Source: Nonomuraea rubra (GTDB taxonomy: Bacteria; Actinomycetota; Actinomycetes; Streptosporangiales; Streptosporangiaceae). From it: a DNA stretch of 64,000 nt. Numbering within the stretch: the first letter of the stretch is position 1; each line of letters starts with the position of its first letter. Positions 16,467-26,851 of this stretch are shown here, piece after piece. A model generated the notes under the pieces. That model saw only the letters and a list, made by a program, of their open reading frames with translations, was not told the DNA's origin and ran no database searches. The position numbers were made by a program, and so were the translations under genes. The stretch covers positions 9,655,001 through 9,719,000 of the forward strand of contig NZ_JACHMI010000001.1 in the NCBI RefSeq assembly GCF_014207985.1, given 5' to 3'.

Positions 16467-16490
16467 AGGAAACTTTCCTAATAGTTTCCT
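16467..16490. promoter_or_regulatory. Operator-like palindrome in front of the chitinase gene
   Basis: aggaaactttcct (16467-16479) is a perfect 6+1+6 palindrome. A further gtttcct at 16484-16490 gives a second inverted match to aggaaac. It lies between the predicted -10 and the ATG 16535, the usual position for a repressor site. The core gaaactttc is shared with the palindrome in front of the GH30 gene at 44053-44065. Confidence 0.6.
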
Positions 16491-16534
16491 AGGCATCCCA
16501 CCCCCCACAACCCCCCAACGGATGTCGGAGCATC

Positions 16535-18499
<1,965 letters not shown>

Positions 18500-18500
18500 C

Positions 18501-18552
18501 CCGCCGGTAGACCCCGCCGGTAGACCCCGTCCGTAGACCCTGCCCGTAGACC
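18501..18552. repeat. 13-bp tandem repeat, four copies, after the chitinase stop
   Basis: The unit ccgccggtagacc is present at 18501-18513 and 18514-18526. Two diverged copies ending in cgtagacc follow at 18527-18539 and 18540-18552. The array lies between the chitinase stop codon and its terminator hairpin. Confidence 0.8.
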
Positions 18553-18590
18553 GGGGCCGGCCCTCCGCGCCTGAGGGCCGGCCCCCTCTT
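18553..18590. terminator. Strong hairpin terminator between chitinase and aldo/keto reductase genes
   Basis: ggggccggccctc (18553-18565) pairs perfectly with gagggccggcccc (18573-18585) across a seven-base loop, giving a 13-bp GC stem. A short pyrimidine run (ctctt) follows. It separates two convergent genes and may work in both directions. Confidence 0.85.
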
Positions 18591-18594
18591 CCGT

Positions 18595-19440
18595 TCAGCC
18601 CAGCTCGGCGAGCTGCTCGGCCGTCAGCTCCACGGTCGAGGCGCCCAGGTTCTCCTCCAGGTGCGCGATCGACGACGTGCCGGGGATCGGCAGCACCATC
18701 GGGGAGCGCGCCAGCAGCCAGGCCAGGCTGACCTGCGACGGCGTGGCGCCGAGCACCTTGGCCACGTGCTCCACCGGGCTGCCCGCCCCCGTCAGCGCGC
18801 CCTTGGCGACGGGGCTGTAGGGGATGAAGACCAGGCCCTGCTCCGTGCAGTGGTCGAGGACCGGCTCGGAGAAACGGTTGGTGAGGTTGTAGCGGTTCTG
18901 CACGGAGACGATCGCGGTGACGCGCCGCGCCCGCTCCAGCTCCTCGACGCTCACCTCCGACAGCCCGATCCCGGCGATCTTGCCCTCGTCGCGGAGCGCG
19001 CCGAGCTCGCCGACCTGGTCCTCCAGCGGCACCTGCGGGTCGATGCGGTGGAGCTGCAGCAGGTCGAGCCGCTCCACGCCGAGCCTGCGCAGGCTCATCT
19101 CGACCTCCTGCCGCAGGTACTCGGGCCGCCCCACCGGGTGCCACTGGCTGGGCCCGGTGCGTACGAAGCCGGCCTTGGTGGCGATCAGCAGCCCCTCCGG
19201 GTACGGGTGCAGGGCCTCGCGGATGAGCTCCTCGTTGACGTACGGGCCGTAGGAGTCGGCCGTGTCGATGAAGTTCACGCCCAGCTCGACGACGCGGCGC
19301 AGCACCCGGACGGCCGCGTCGCGGTCGGCGGGCGGGCCCCAGACGCCCGGCCCCGTCAGGCTCATGGCGCCGTAGCCGAGGCGGTGCACGGTCTTACCGC
19401 CGATGGCCAGCGTGCCGGTGGACGGGAGCGAAATGGACAT
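18595..19440 (-). CDS. Aldo/keto reductase
   Basis: A 281-residue AKR-fold oxidoreductase. The catalytic tetrad is visible as D59, Y64, K89 and H131, in the contexts NFIDTADSYG, ATKAG and LLQLHRID. The C-terminal PGTSSIAHLEENL segment binds NADP(H). The protein is close in type to the AKR13/YakC-like general aldehyde reductases, and a physiological substrate cannot be named. The start is ATG 19440 with GGTGAGG upstream; a GTG at 19500 would add 20 unconserved residues. It is divergent from the M28 peptidase gene and appears to be a single-gene unit. Confidence 0.88.
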   Translation of the reverse strand: MSISLPSTGTLAIGGKTVHRLGYGAMSLTGPGVWGPPADRDAAVRVLRRVVELGVNFIDTADSYGPYVNEELIREALHPYPEGLLIATKAGFVRTGPSQWHPVGRPEYLRQEVEMSLRRLGVERLDLLQLHRIDPQVPLEDQVGELGALRDEGKIAGIGLSEVSVEELERARRVTAIVSVQNRYNLTNRFSEPVLDHCTEQGLVFIPYSPVAKGALTGAGSPVEHVAKVLGATPSQVSLAWLLARSPMVLPIPGTSSIAHLEENLGASTVELTAEQLAELG

Positions 19441-19575
19441 CTGGTTCCTCACCTCGACTTGCGACGTTCCAAGTCCGTGATGCAACGGATACGTGGTCAC
19501 TCTTCCCTACCACGCGCCCCATGAATACGTTTCGGGGCATCTGCGCTTTTTGGCCTGGTTCTTCCGAGGAGCACG

Positions 19576-21123
19576 ATGAGTTCCCGTTCACGAAAAGGTT
19601 TAGTCAGCGCCATCACCGCCGCGGCCGTGATCCTCTCGCCGGTCGCGTTCGCCGCGCCGGCCGAGGCCCACGGCGGCAGGCACGCCGTACAGAAGCTGGT
19701 CAAGGCCGTCTCCGGCAAGAACGTCAAGAAGCACCTGTGGGCGTTGCAGGCCATCGCGAGCGCCCACGGCGGCACCCGCGTCTCCGGCACCCCCGGCTTC
19801 GACGCCTCCCGCGACTACGTGGCGAACAAGCTGCGCCGCGCCGGGTACGACGTGACGATCCAGCCGTTCGAGTTCACCTTCGACGGCTACATCACCCCGC
19901 CGGTGCTCAAGCGGACCAGCGGGGAGCAGAAGACGTACACCTACGGGTTCTTCAGCGACTACGTCGCCATGCAGGACTCCCCCGCCGGGTCCGTCAGCGG
20001 CACGCTGCAGGCGGTGGACCTGGTGCTGCCGCCCGGGCCCGCCGCCAACTCCTCGTCGTCGGGGTGCGAGGCGAGCGACTTCGCCGGGTTCACGGCCGGC
20101 AACATCGCGCTGATGCAGCGCGGCACCTGCAACTTCCGCGTCAAGGTGGACAACGCCATCGCCGCCGGGGCCTCGGCCGCCATCGTGTTCAACGAGGGGC
20201 AGCCGGGCCGCACCGAGATCGACCTGAACCCGACCCTCGGCGGGCCCGGCGTGACGATCCCCTCGTTCTTCACCAGCTTCGAGGTCGGCGACGAGCTGGC
20301 CGCCACGGCGGGCACCACCGTGCAGATGAACTGGGACCCGATCGTGGAGGCCAGGACCACGTACAACGTGATCGCGCAGAGCAGGAAGGGTGACCCGGAC
20401 AACGTCGTCATGCTCGGCGCCCACCTGGACAGCGTCCAGGAGGGGCCCGGCATCAACGACAACGGCTCCGGGAGCGCGGGCATCCTGGAGGTGGCGCTGC
20501 AGCTGGCCAGGACCAAGCCGAAGAACCAGCTGCGCTTCGCGTTCTGGGGGGCCGAGGAGTTCGGGCTGCTCGGCTCGGAGCACTACGTGAACGCGCTGGC
20601 TCCCGAGGAGCGGGCCAGGATCAGCCTGTACCTCAACTTCGACATGATCGCCTCGCCGAACTACACGTTCGGCATCTACGACGGTGACGGCGACGCCTTC
20701 GGCACCGCCGGGCCTCCCGGGTCGGACGTGATCGAGGAGGACTTCGAGAAGTTCTTCGCCGGGCGCGGGCTGCCGTTCACGGCGACGGCCTTCACCGGGC
20801 GTTCGGACTACGGGCCGTTCATCGCGGTCGGGATCCCGTCCGGCGGGCTGTTCACCGGGGCCGAGGTGCTCAAGACCGAGCAGGAGGCGGCGATCTTCGG
20901 CGGCACGGCCGGGGTTCCGCTCGACCCGTGCTACCACAGCGTCTGCGACACGATCCGGAACATCAACGATCGTGCCCTGGACGTGAACTCGGACGCGATC
21001 GCGACGCTGGCGGGCACGTACGCGTTCGACACGGGCACCATCGGCACCACCGCCCCGGCCCCGGCCGCCCGCAGCGCCGAGGCCCACTCGCACCGGCACC
21101 AGCCCGCGGACTCCGCGAGCTGA
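19576..21123 (+). CDS. Secreted M28 family aminopeptidase with PA domain
   Basis: A 515-residue exoenzyme. A signal peptide covers about 1-31, ending AEAHG. An N-terminal lid region follows, and a protease-associated (PA) domain is inserted at about 140-250. The M28 catalytic core has zinc ligands H283, D295, E328 (with catalytic E327), D356 and H454, and a likely C452-C457 disulfide, as in the Streptomyces griseus aminopeptidase. It removes N-terminal residues, probably hydrophobic ones, outside the cell. The start ATG 19576 follows GAGGA. The His/Ser-rich tail after residue 490 is unusual but short. Confidence 0.93.
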   Translation: MSSRSRKGLVSAITAAAVILSPVAFAAPAEAHGGRHAVQKLVKAVSGKNVKKHLWALQAIASAHGGTRVSGTPGFDASRDYVANKLRRAGYDVTIQPFEFTFDGYITPPVLKRTSGEQKTYTYGFFSDYVAMQDSPAGSVSGTLQAVDLVLPPGPAANSSSSGCEASDFAGFTAGNIALMQRGTCNFRVKVDNAIAAGASAAIVFNEGQPGRTEIDLNPTLGGPGVTIPSFFTSFEVGDELAATAGTTVQMNWDPIVEARTTYNVIAQSRKGDPDNVVMLGAHLDSVQEGPGINDNGSGSAGILEVALQLARTKPKNQLRFAFWGAEEFGLLGSEHYVNALAPEERARISLYLNFDMIASPNYTFGIYDGDGDAFGTAGPPGSDVIEEDFEKFFAGRGLPFTATAFTGRSDYGPFIAVGIPSGGLFTGAEVLKTEQEAAIFGGTAGVPLDPCYHSVCDTIRNINDRALDVNSDAIATLAGTYAFDTGTIGTTAPAPAARSAEAHSHRHQPADSAS

Positions 21124-21340
21124 CACCCCCGCTGACCGCTCCCGGCTGCCCGCCGCCCTCCACCCGCCCCGCCGCACTACGGCTGGGGTCTTGGGGGAGG
21201 CGGCGGGCGCCCGTACCGCCGCCGCGCGGCTGGCGGCCCCGGCGGGCTGGCCAGGAGGGCTACGCGCCTGCGCCGCAGCCGCGCACAGCGCACGACTGGC
21301 GGCCGGAGCGGGCCGGGCTGGAGGTGGGCGGGGTGGGCGG

Positions 21341-22711
21341 TCAGGGGGTGGGGCGGGGCTGGTGGCCGTAGCGGACGGGTTCGGGGCCGCGGAGGCGGAC
21401 CTCCGGGTCGGGCATGGCCTGCTCGCGGCCCGCCCGCGCCAAAGCCGGTTCGATGGCCGGTGAGACCCCCTCGGCCTCGGCGATCCGCCGGACCAGCCGG
21501 TCGCGCAGCTCGGCGGACACCCCCGCGTGGGAGGCGTACCCCGCCAGGTTGACCAGCTCGTGCGGGTCGTTCTCCAGGTCGTACAGGGCCTGCTCGCGGT
21601 AGGCGGGCGCGCCCGGGTCGTCCCAGGGATGGGCGTTCTCGGCGACGGCGTAGTACTTCCACCGCGAGGTACGGATCCCCCGCCCCACCTCCGACTCGCT
21701 CACCTGGAAGAACACCTCCTCGGGCCAGGACGCCCCGCGCGGGTCGCGCACCAGCGGCAGGAACGAGCGCCCCTGCATGTCGGACGGCACCGGCAAGCCG
21801 GCCGCCTCCAGCAGCGTGGGCGGCAGGTCGAGGGTGCTGACCGGGCGGGAGATGGCGCCGCCGCCGTCGAAGCCGGGCCCGCGCAGCGCGAGCGGCACGC
21901 GCAGGGACGCGTCGTGGCAGGAGCGCTTGTACTCGCCGTTGCGCGTCTTGAAGTGGTTGCCGTGGTCGGAGGTGTACGCCACGATCGTGTCGTCCAGCAG
22001 GTCCAGGCTGCGCAGCGCGTCCAGCAGCCGCCCGAGCCCCTCGTCCAGGCGCTTGACCTGCCCCAGGTAGCCGCCCATGTGCTGGTGGGCGGTGCCGCCG
22101 AGCGCGGCCAGGTCCGGCGGCATCCAGCGGCCCTGGTAGCGCTCCTCGTAGCCGTCGGGGGCCGGGTAGTTGTCCACCTCGTTCTGGTGGTGCGGCTCCA
22201 GGAGCGACAGGAACAGGTAGAACGGCTCGTCGGCGTGGTCGGCGACGAAGCGGACGGCCGCGTCCACGAGGGCGTCGGAGCGGTAGCCGGGCAGCAGGAC
22301 GGGCTCGTTCGCCTCGTCGTACACGATCGTCCGGTACGCGTCGGAGGTGTGCTCCAGGGCGTTGGCCGCCAGCCACGACCGGTAGCCGCCGCGCCGGTCC
22401 TCCGGCACCGGCTCGGTGCCGGCCAGGTGCCACTTGCCGATGTAGCCGGTGGCGTAGCCGGCCGCGCCGAAGTGGTGGGCCAGGGTGCGCTCCTCGGGCG
22501 GCAGCACGCGGCCGTTGCGGTAGACGCCGGTCGTGGTCGGGTAGCGGCCCGTCTGGAGCGCCGCGCGGGCGGGCGCGCACACCGGCTGCGGGGTGAGCGC
22601 GACCGTGGCCTGCGTGCCGCGCCTGGCCATCGCGTCGAGGTTCGGGGTGAAGGGGCCGACGGTGTCCCACCGCTGCTGGTCGGTGAAGACGACGATCACG
22701 TTCGGGCGCAA
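21341..22711 (-). CDS. Sulfatase (type I, formylglycine-dependent)
   Basis: A 456-residue alkaline-phosphatase-superfamily sulfatase. The metal-binding start is VVFTDQQRWD (D11). The formylglycine motif C45-A-P-A-R49 fits CxPxR and would be matured by a formylglycine-generating enzyme. GKWHLAG and the TSDHGNHF metal segment complete the active site. No signal peptide is seen, so it should act on an imported substrate. It begins with a TTG codon preceded by AAGGAG at nine bases; no ATG or GTG fits the conserved start. It is the last gene of the lacI-ABC operon, 13 bp after the permease stop, suggesting desulfation of the imported sugar. Confidence 0.92.
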   Translation of the reverse strand: MRPNVIVVFTDQQRWDTVGPFTPNLDAMARRGTQATVALTPQPVCAPARAALQTGRYPTTTGVYRNGRVLPPEERTLAHHFGAAGYATGYIGKWHLAGTEPVPEDRRGGYRSWLAANALEHTSDAYRTIVYDEANEPVLLPGYRSDALVDAAVRFVADHADEPFYLFLSLLEPHHQNEVDNYPAPDGYEERYQGRWMPPDLAALGGTAHQHMGGYLGQVKRLDEGLGRLLDALRSLDLLDDTIVAYTSDHGNHFKTRNGEYKRSCHDASLRVPLALRGPGFDGGGAISRPVSTLDLPPTLLEAAGLPVPSDMQGRSFLPLVRDPRGASWPEEVFFQVSESEVGRGIRTSRWKYYAVAENAHPWDDPGAPAYREQALYDLENDPHELVNLAGYASHAGVSAELRDRLVRRIAEAEGVSPAIEPALARAGREQAMPDPEVRLRGPEPVRYGHQPRPTP

Positions 22712-22724
22712 AGCGGAAGACTCC

Positions 22725-23534
22725 TTATTTCAGACCGGTCAGGGCGATGCCCCGGACGAAGTATCTCTGGGTGAGGACGAACAGGACGGCGGTGGGCACG
22801 AAGAGGATCACCGAGCCGGCGGCCGTGAGGTGCCACAGCGTGAAGTACTCCTGGTTGAACAGGGTCAGCCCGACCGGGATGGTACGCATCTCGGGCGTCG
22901 AGGTGGCGACCAGCGGCCAGAGGAACTCGTTCCACTGGAAGACGAACGTGAACAGCCCGAGCACGGCCAGCGCCGGCCGCGTCTGCGGCAGGATGACGCT
23001 CCAGTAGACGCGCAGCTCGGAGGCCCCGTCGATGCGCGCCGCGCTGATCAGGTCGTCGGGGATGGGCTGGATGAACTGCCGCATGAGGAAGATGCCGAAC
23101 GCGTCCATCAGGAACGGCGTGATGAGCCCCTGGTACGTGTTCAGCCACCCCAGGTTGGCCATGAGCACGTACAGCGGGATCATCCGCACGAAGAACGGCA
23201 CCATCAGCGTGGCCAGCAACGCCACGAACAGCGTGTTGCGCAGCGGGAAGCGGAACTTGGCGAACACGTACCCGACGAGCGGGTCGAACACCAGGTGCGC
23301 GAGCGTGATCGCGCCCGCCACGACGAGGCTGTTGACGATGAAGTCGCCGAACGGCGCCCGGACGAACAGCTCGGCGTAGTTGCCCCACTGCGGCGACTCC
23401 GGCACCAGCACGGCCTCGGCCGACAGCGTCTCGGCCTCCGTCTGCAGGGAGAGCGAGAGCATGTAGAGCAGCGGCACGACCGTGATCAGCGAGGCCACGC
23501 CGAGCAGCGTGTAGAGCAGCGGCTTGCGCAGCAT
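22725..23534 (-). CDS. Carbohydrate ABC transporter permease (MalG type)
   Basis: A 269-residue inner-membrane protein with six predicted transmembrane helices. The cytoplasmic EAA loop reads DDLISAARIDGASELRVYWSVILPQTRPAL (split over residues about 170-200). The helices start with LLYTLLGVASLITVVPLLYML. MalG-type permeases pair with a MalF-type partner and a solute-binding protein, both directly upstream. Its ATG shares one base with the stop of the partner permease (TGATG). No ATPase is encoded in the operon, so a shared MsiK-type ATPase elsewhere is expected, as usual for actinomycete sugar importers. Confidence 0.92.
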   Translation of the reverse strand: MLRKPLLYTLLGVASLITVVPLLYMLSLSLQTEAETLSAEAVLVPESPQWGNYAELFVRAPFGDFIVNSLVVAGAITLAHLVFDPLVGYVFAKFRFPLRNTLFVALLATLMVPFFVRMIPLYVLMANLGWLNTYQGLITPFLMDAFGIFLMRQFIQPIPDDLISAARIDGASELRVYWSVILPQTRPALAVLGLFTFVFQWNEFLWPLVATSTPEMRTIPVGLTLFNQEYFTLWHLTAAGSVILFVPTAVLFVLTQRYFVRGIALTGLK

Positions 23535-24406
23535 CAGTACGTCACCTCCCCGCGCCGCCCGGCCCTGAGCTGGATCACGGTGAACGCCACGATCACGATC
23601 AGCAGCAGCACCGACTGCGCCGAGGAGTAGCCGAAGTCCCTGGTGCGGAAGGCGACGTTGAAGATGTGGAAGACCGACAGGTCGGTGGCGTCGCCGGGGC
23701 CGCCGCCGGTGATGATGTACGCCTGCCCGAACGCCTGCAGCCCCGAGATGACCGCCATCACCGACACGAACAGCGTGGTCGGCGCGAGGAGCGGCAGCGT
23801 GATCCGCCAGAAGCGGCGCCAGGCGTCCGCCCCGTCGATCTTCGCCGCCTCGTGGTACGTCTCCGGGATGCCCTGCAGCCCGGCCAGGAACAGCACCATC
23901 GTGTAGCCGACGCTCTGCCAGAGCGTGACGGCGGCGATGGTGAGCAGCGGCGCGGTGTTCAACCACTGCTGCGTGGGCAGGCCGGCCGCCATCAGCACCC
24001 GGTTCAGCACGCCCAGCTCGGGGTCGAGGATGTTGCGCCACAGCAGCCCGACGATCGCGACGGACGTCAGGTACGGCACGAGCAGCACCACCCGGAACAC
24101 GACCCGCCCCCTGAGCGGCTGGTCGATGGCCAGCGCCAGGGCCAGCCCGAGCACGATCGAGCCGGCCACCACCATCACCGAGAAGCCCGCCGTGACCAGG
24201 AACGAGTGCCGCACCGCCGGGTCGGCCACGGCCTGGGCGTAGTTGCCCAGGCCGGTCCACTGGTCGGCCATCGGCCCGGTGCGGAAGCTGGTGGCCACCA
24301 CGTTGCCGATCGGCAGGTAGAAGAAGGCCGCGAAGAACAGGATCGCCGGAAGCAGGAACAGGTAGGCGGTCCTGGCGTAGCGGCCGGAGAGCGTGCGCGG
24401 CCTCAC
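23534..24406 (-). CDS. Carbohydrate ABC transporter permease (MalF type)
   Basis: A 290-residue permease with six transmembrane helices beginning at TAYLFLLPAILFFAAFFYLPI. The EAA motif ETYHEAAKIDGADAWRRFWRITLPLL is split over about 190-215. The GTG start at 24406 overlaps the stop of the binding-protein gene by four bases (GTGA). It is paired with the downstream MalG-type permease. Sugar class cannot be read from the permease itself; the sulfatase at the operon end suggests a sulfated glycan fragment. Confidence 0.92.
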   Translation of the reverse strand: MRPRTLSGRYARTAYLFLLPAILFFAAFFYLPIGNVVATSFRTGPMADQWTGLGNYAQAVADPAVRHSFLVTAGFSVMVVAGSIVLGLALALAIDQPLRGRVVFRVVLLVPYLTSVAIVGLLWRNILDPELGVLNRVLMAAGLPTQQWLNTAPLLTIAAVTLWQSVGYTMVLFLAGLQGIPETYHEAAKIDGADAWRRFWRITLPLLAPTTLFVSVMAVISGLQAFGQAYIITGGGPGDATDLSVFHIFNVAFRTRDFGYSSAQSVLLLIVIVAFTVIQLRAGRRGEVTY

Positions 24407-25668
24407 TTGAGGAAGCCCTCCGCGGCCTTGACGAAGGTGTCGAGCGCCTCGGCGGCCGGCTTGTTCTGGATGAGCACCTGCTGGTACATGACCTTGAGCT
24501 GCTCCTCCCACTTGCCGAGCTGCCCGGTCAGGCGTACCTGCTGGGAGGAGTCCCTGGCGGTCGGCAGCGCGTCGGCGAAGACCTTGGTGACGGGGTCGGA
24601 CTGCACCTCGGGCAGGTCCACCCAGGACTTGCGCGGCATGAGCATGCCGGTCTCCTTGGTGGCGGCCTGCTCGACCTGCAAGGCCGTGATGCGCTTGATG
24701 AAGTCCCACGACAGCTCGGGCCTGGTGGCCTTGGCGGGCACGAACATGCTGACGCCGGCCGCCTGCGTGGCCGCCGTCTTGTTCTTCAGCGGCGGCGCCA
24801 CGCCCAGCTCGATGTCGGCGCTGGTCTTCCTGATCGGGTCGAGGTCCCACGGCCCGGTGAGGATCATCGCGGCGCGCTTGGCGGAGAACAGCTTCTGCGG
24901 CCCGGAGTAGTCGGTGCCGGCCACCGGGACCGGGGCCACCTTGTGCTTGTGCACGAGGTCGGCCTGGAACTGCAGGGCGGCGACCGCGTCGGCGCGCGGC
25001 TCCATGATCGCCTTGGTCTCCAGGTCGTACGGGGTGACGCCGGCCTGCACCATCCACGGCCACATGTAGGTGTAGTCCTGGTTGAGCGCGACGCCGTACA
25101 CGCCGTCCCTGGTCAGCTTCCTGGCCGCGTCGAGGAACTCCTCCCAGGTGGCCGGCACCTCCACGCCGGCCTCGCGCAGCATGCCCTGGTTGTAGACGAG
25201 CGTGTTGCAGGTCAGGTGGAGCTGCACGCCGTACACCTTGTCCTGGTACGAGTTGCGCTCGACGGTCACCGGCTGCCAGTCGGCGGGGAAGCCCATCGCC
25301 TGGCCGTCGCGGTCGACGAAGTCCTGCAGCGAGCGCGCGTTGCCGGAGACGGCGAACTCCTGCACCCAGCCGCCTGGCTCCTCCACCAGGTCGGGCACGG
25401 TGCCGGAGGCGAAGTCGGCCAGCAGCCTGGTCCGCAGGTCCGGCCACTGGTACTTCTGCAGGTTGACCTTGACCTTGTTGGCCTGCTCGAACTCGGCGAT
25501 CACCTTGCGGTAGGCCTGGTAGTCGTGGCCGGCGTTCCAGTAGACGGTGAAGGTGCCGGGCGCGGCGCTCTGCGTGGCCGGCGCGCCCGCGCACGACGAC
25601 AGGACGGGGACGGCGGCGGCGGCCCCGACGAGGCGGAGCAGGTCACGGCGTGAGGGGTGGGAAGGCAT
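24403..25668 (-). CDS. Sugar ABC transporter substrate-binding lipoprotein
   Basis: A 421-residue extracellular solute-binding protein of the MalE-like family 1. The N-terminus has a twin-arginine start (SRRDLLRLVG) and a lipobox LSSC with the acylated Cys near residue 26, so it is probably exported folded and lipid anchored. TYMWPWMVQAG, GPWDLDPI and other family segments are present. It lies 15 bp after the LacI stop and overlaps the first permease. It would capture a mono- or oligosaccharide, likely sulfated. Confidence 0.92.
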   Translation of the reverse strand: MPSHPSRRDLLRLVGAAAAVPVLSSCAGAPATQSAAPGTFTVYWNAGHDYQAYRKVIAEFEQANKVKVNLQKYQWPDLRTRLLADFASGTVPDLVEEPGGWVQEFAVSGNARSLQDFVDRDGQAMGFPADWQPVTVERNSYQDKVYGVQLHLTCNTLVYNQGMLREAGVEVPATWEEFLDAARKLTRDGVYGVALNQDYTYMWPWMVQAGVTPYDLETKAIMEPRADAVAALQFQADLVHKHKVAPVPVAGTDYSGPQKLFSAKRAAMILTGPWDLDPIRKTSADIELGVAPPLKNKTAATQAAGVSMFVPAKATRPELSWDFIKRITALQVEQAATKETGMLMPRKSWVDLPEVQSDPVTKVFADALPTARDSSQQVRLTGQLGKWEEQLKVMYQQVLIQNKPAAEALDTFVKAAEGFLK

Positions 25669-25683
25669 GCGGGGATTTCCCTT

Positions 25684-26685
25684 CTAGGACGAGCCCCGCC
25701 GCACGAAGGTCCACGAACGGACGATCTCGCGGGCGGGTGGCGGCTCCTCGGCCTGGAGGCGGTCGAAGAGCAGGCGTACGACGTCGGTGTAGTCGTGGCG
25801 CAGCGGGCCGACGGTGCTGAGTTGCGGATTGCTGATGAGACCCTCGTCGATGTTGCCGACACCGACGATCGCGACGTCGCCGGGCACGCTGAGCCCGAGG
25901 TCCCTGGCGGCCCAGATCGCGCTGATCGCCGCCCGGTCGGAGGCCGCGAAGATCGCGTCGGGCCGGTCGGGCGAGCTGAGCAGGCCGGTCGCCGTCTGGT
26001 ACGCGGCCACGCGGTCGTCCGCGCCGCCGGTGATGATGCGTTCGGCCCCGCCGTTGCGCTCCAGCGCCGTGAGGTAGCCGAGCAGCCGCCCCTCGGGCTT
26101 GTCGCTGTAGACCTCGTACCGCTGCCCCATGAACGCCACGCGCCGCCTGCCGGTGGTGAGCAGGTGCTCGACGGCCTCGGCGCACGCCTCCACCTCGGGG
26201 GTGCGGACGACGTCACAGCCCTCCAGCCCGCTGCCGTTGCTCATCACCACCATCGGCAGCCCGGTGTCGGCCAGCCCGCCGAGCAGGCCCTGCTCCAGGT
26301 GGCCGCCGGTGAGGCGGATCAGCGCGCCGTCGGCGATGCCGCCGCGCAGCACCTCGACGGCGGCCTGGGCGCGGGCCTCGTCGTAGACGGAGAGCGTGAC
26401 CACCGAGTAGCCGCGCGCGTCGGCCATCTCGTGCAGGTCCGTGGCCAGCCGCGCGTCGGTCGGCACGCCGCCGAACGAGCTGAGCACCAGGCAGACGCGC
26501 TGGGTGCGGCGCTTGCGCAGGCTCCTGGCGGCCTGGTTGGGGGTGTAGCCGAGCTGCCTGGCGGCGTCGAGCACCCGCTGCCTGGTCTCGGCGGCGACCG
26601 GACGGTCCTTGCCGCTGAGGACGTAGGAGACGGTCGCCACCGACACGTTCGCCAGCTCGGCCACTTGTCGCGCTGTTGGTCTCAT
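25684..26685 (-). CDS. LacI family regulator of the ABC-sulfatase operon
   Basis: A 333-residue LacI/GalR protein with an HTH at about 4-25 (ARQVAELANVSVATVSYVLSGK). The hinge helix NQAARSLRKRRT follows, then a periplasmic-binding-protein-like sensor domain. It is the first gene of the operon, with only 15 bp to the binding-protein gene, so it controls its own transcription. A perfect LacI-style palindrome lies 110 bp upstream at 26795-26814. Start chosen at ATG 26685 because residues from there match the family; ATG 26706 in frame is possible. Effector is probably the imported sugar. Confidence 0.9.
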   Translation of the reverse strand: MRPTARQVAELANVSVATVSYVLSGKDRPVAAETRQRVLDAARQLGYTPNQAARSLRKRRTQRVCLVLSSFGGVPTDARLATDLHEMADARGYSVVTLSVYDEARAQAAVEVLRGGIADGALIRLTGGHLEQGLLGGLADTGLPMVVMSNGSGLEGCDVVRTPEVEACAEAVEHLLTTGRRRVAFMGQRYEVYSDKPEGRLLGYLTALERNGGAERIITGGADDRVAAYQTATGLLSSPDRPDAIFAASDRAAISAIWAARDLGLSVPGDVAIVGVGNIDEGLISNPQLSTVGPLRHDYTDVVRLLFDRLQAEEPPPAREIVRSWTFVRRGSS

Positions 26686-26794
26686 GTTAGTCGAATAACC
26701 TAGCATTCCCTATAGGGATATGGGGATATTGAGGGCGCCGGATCTCGGCAGATGGGCAGGCATGGGGAACGTGTTCATCCGGAAGCCTCCGGCT

Positions 26795-26814
26795 GGTGTT
26801 AAACGATTAACACC
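26795..26814. promoter_or_regulatory. LacI-type operator palindrome
   Basis: ggtgttaaacgattaacacc has 8-bp inverted arms (ggtgttaa/ttaacacc) and the central CG typical of LacI/GalR operators. It lies in the only upstream region of the lacI-ABC-sulfatase operon, making autoregulation of the whole operon likely. Confidence 0.75.
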
Positions 26815-26851
26815 ATATTTCGCACGGGCCGCCCGGGCAATAGGTGAGTTC

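Noticed and set aside
21124..21340. Open frames in the gap between the M28 peptidase and the sulfatase
   Set aside because: Short, Arg/Ala-rich, without ribosome sites; the gap is an ordinary convergent intergenic region.
26708..26717. Perfect palindrome ccctataggg next to the LacI start
   Set aside because: Only 10 bp, no second copy and no central CG; the site at 26795-26814 is a much better LacI operator.
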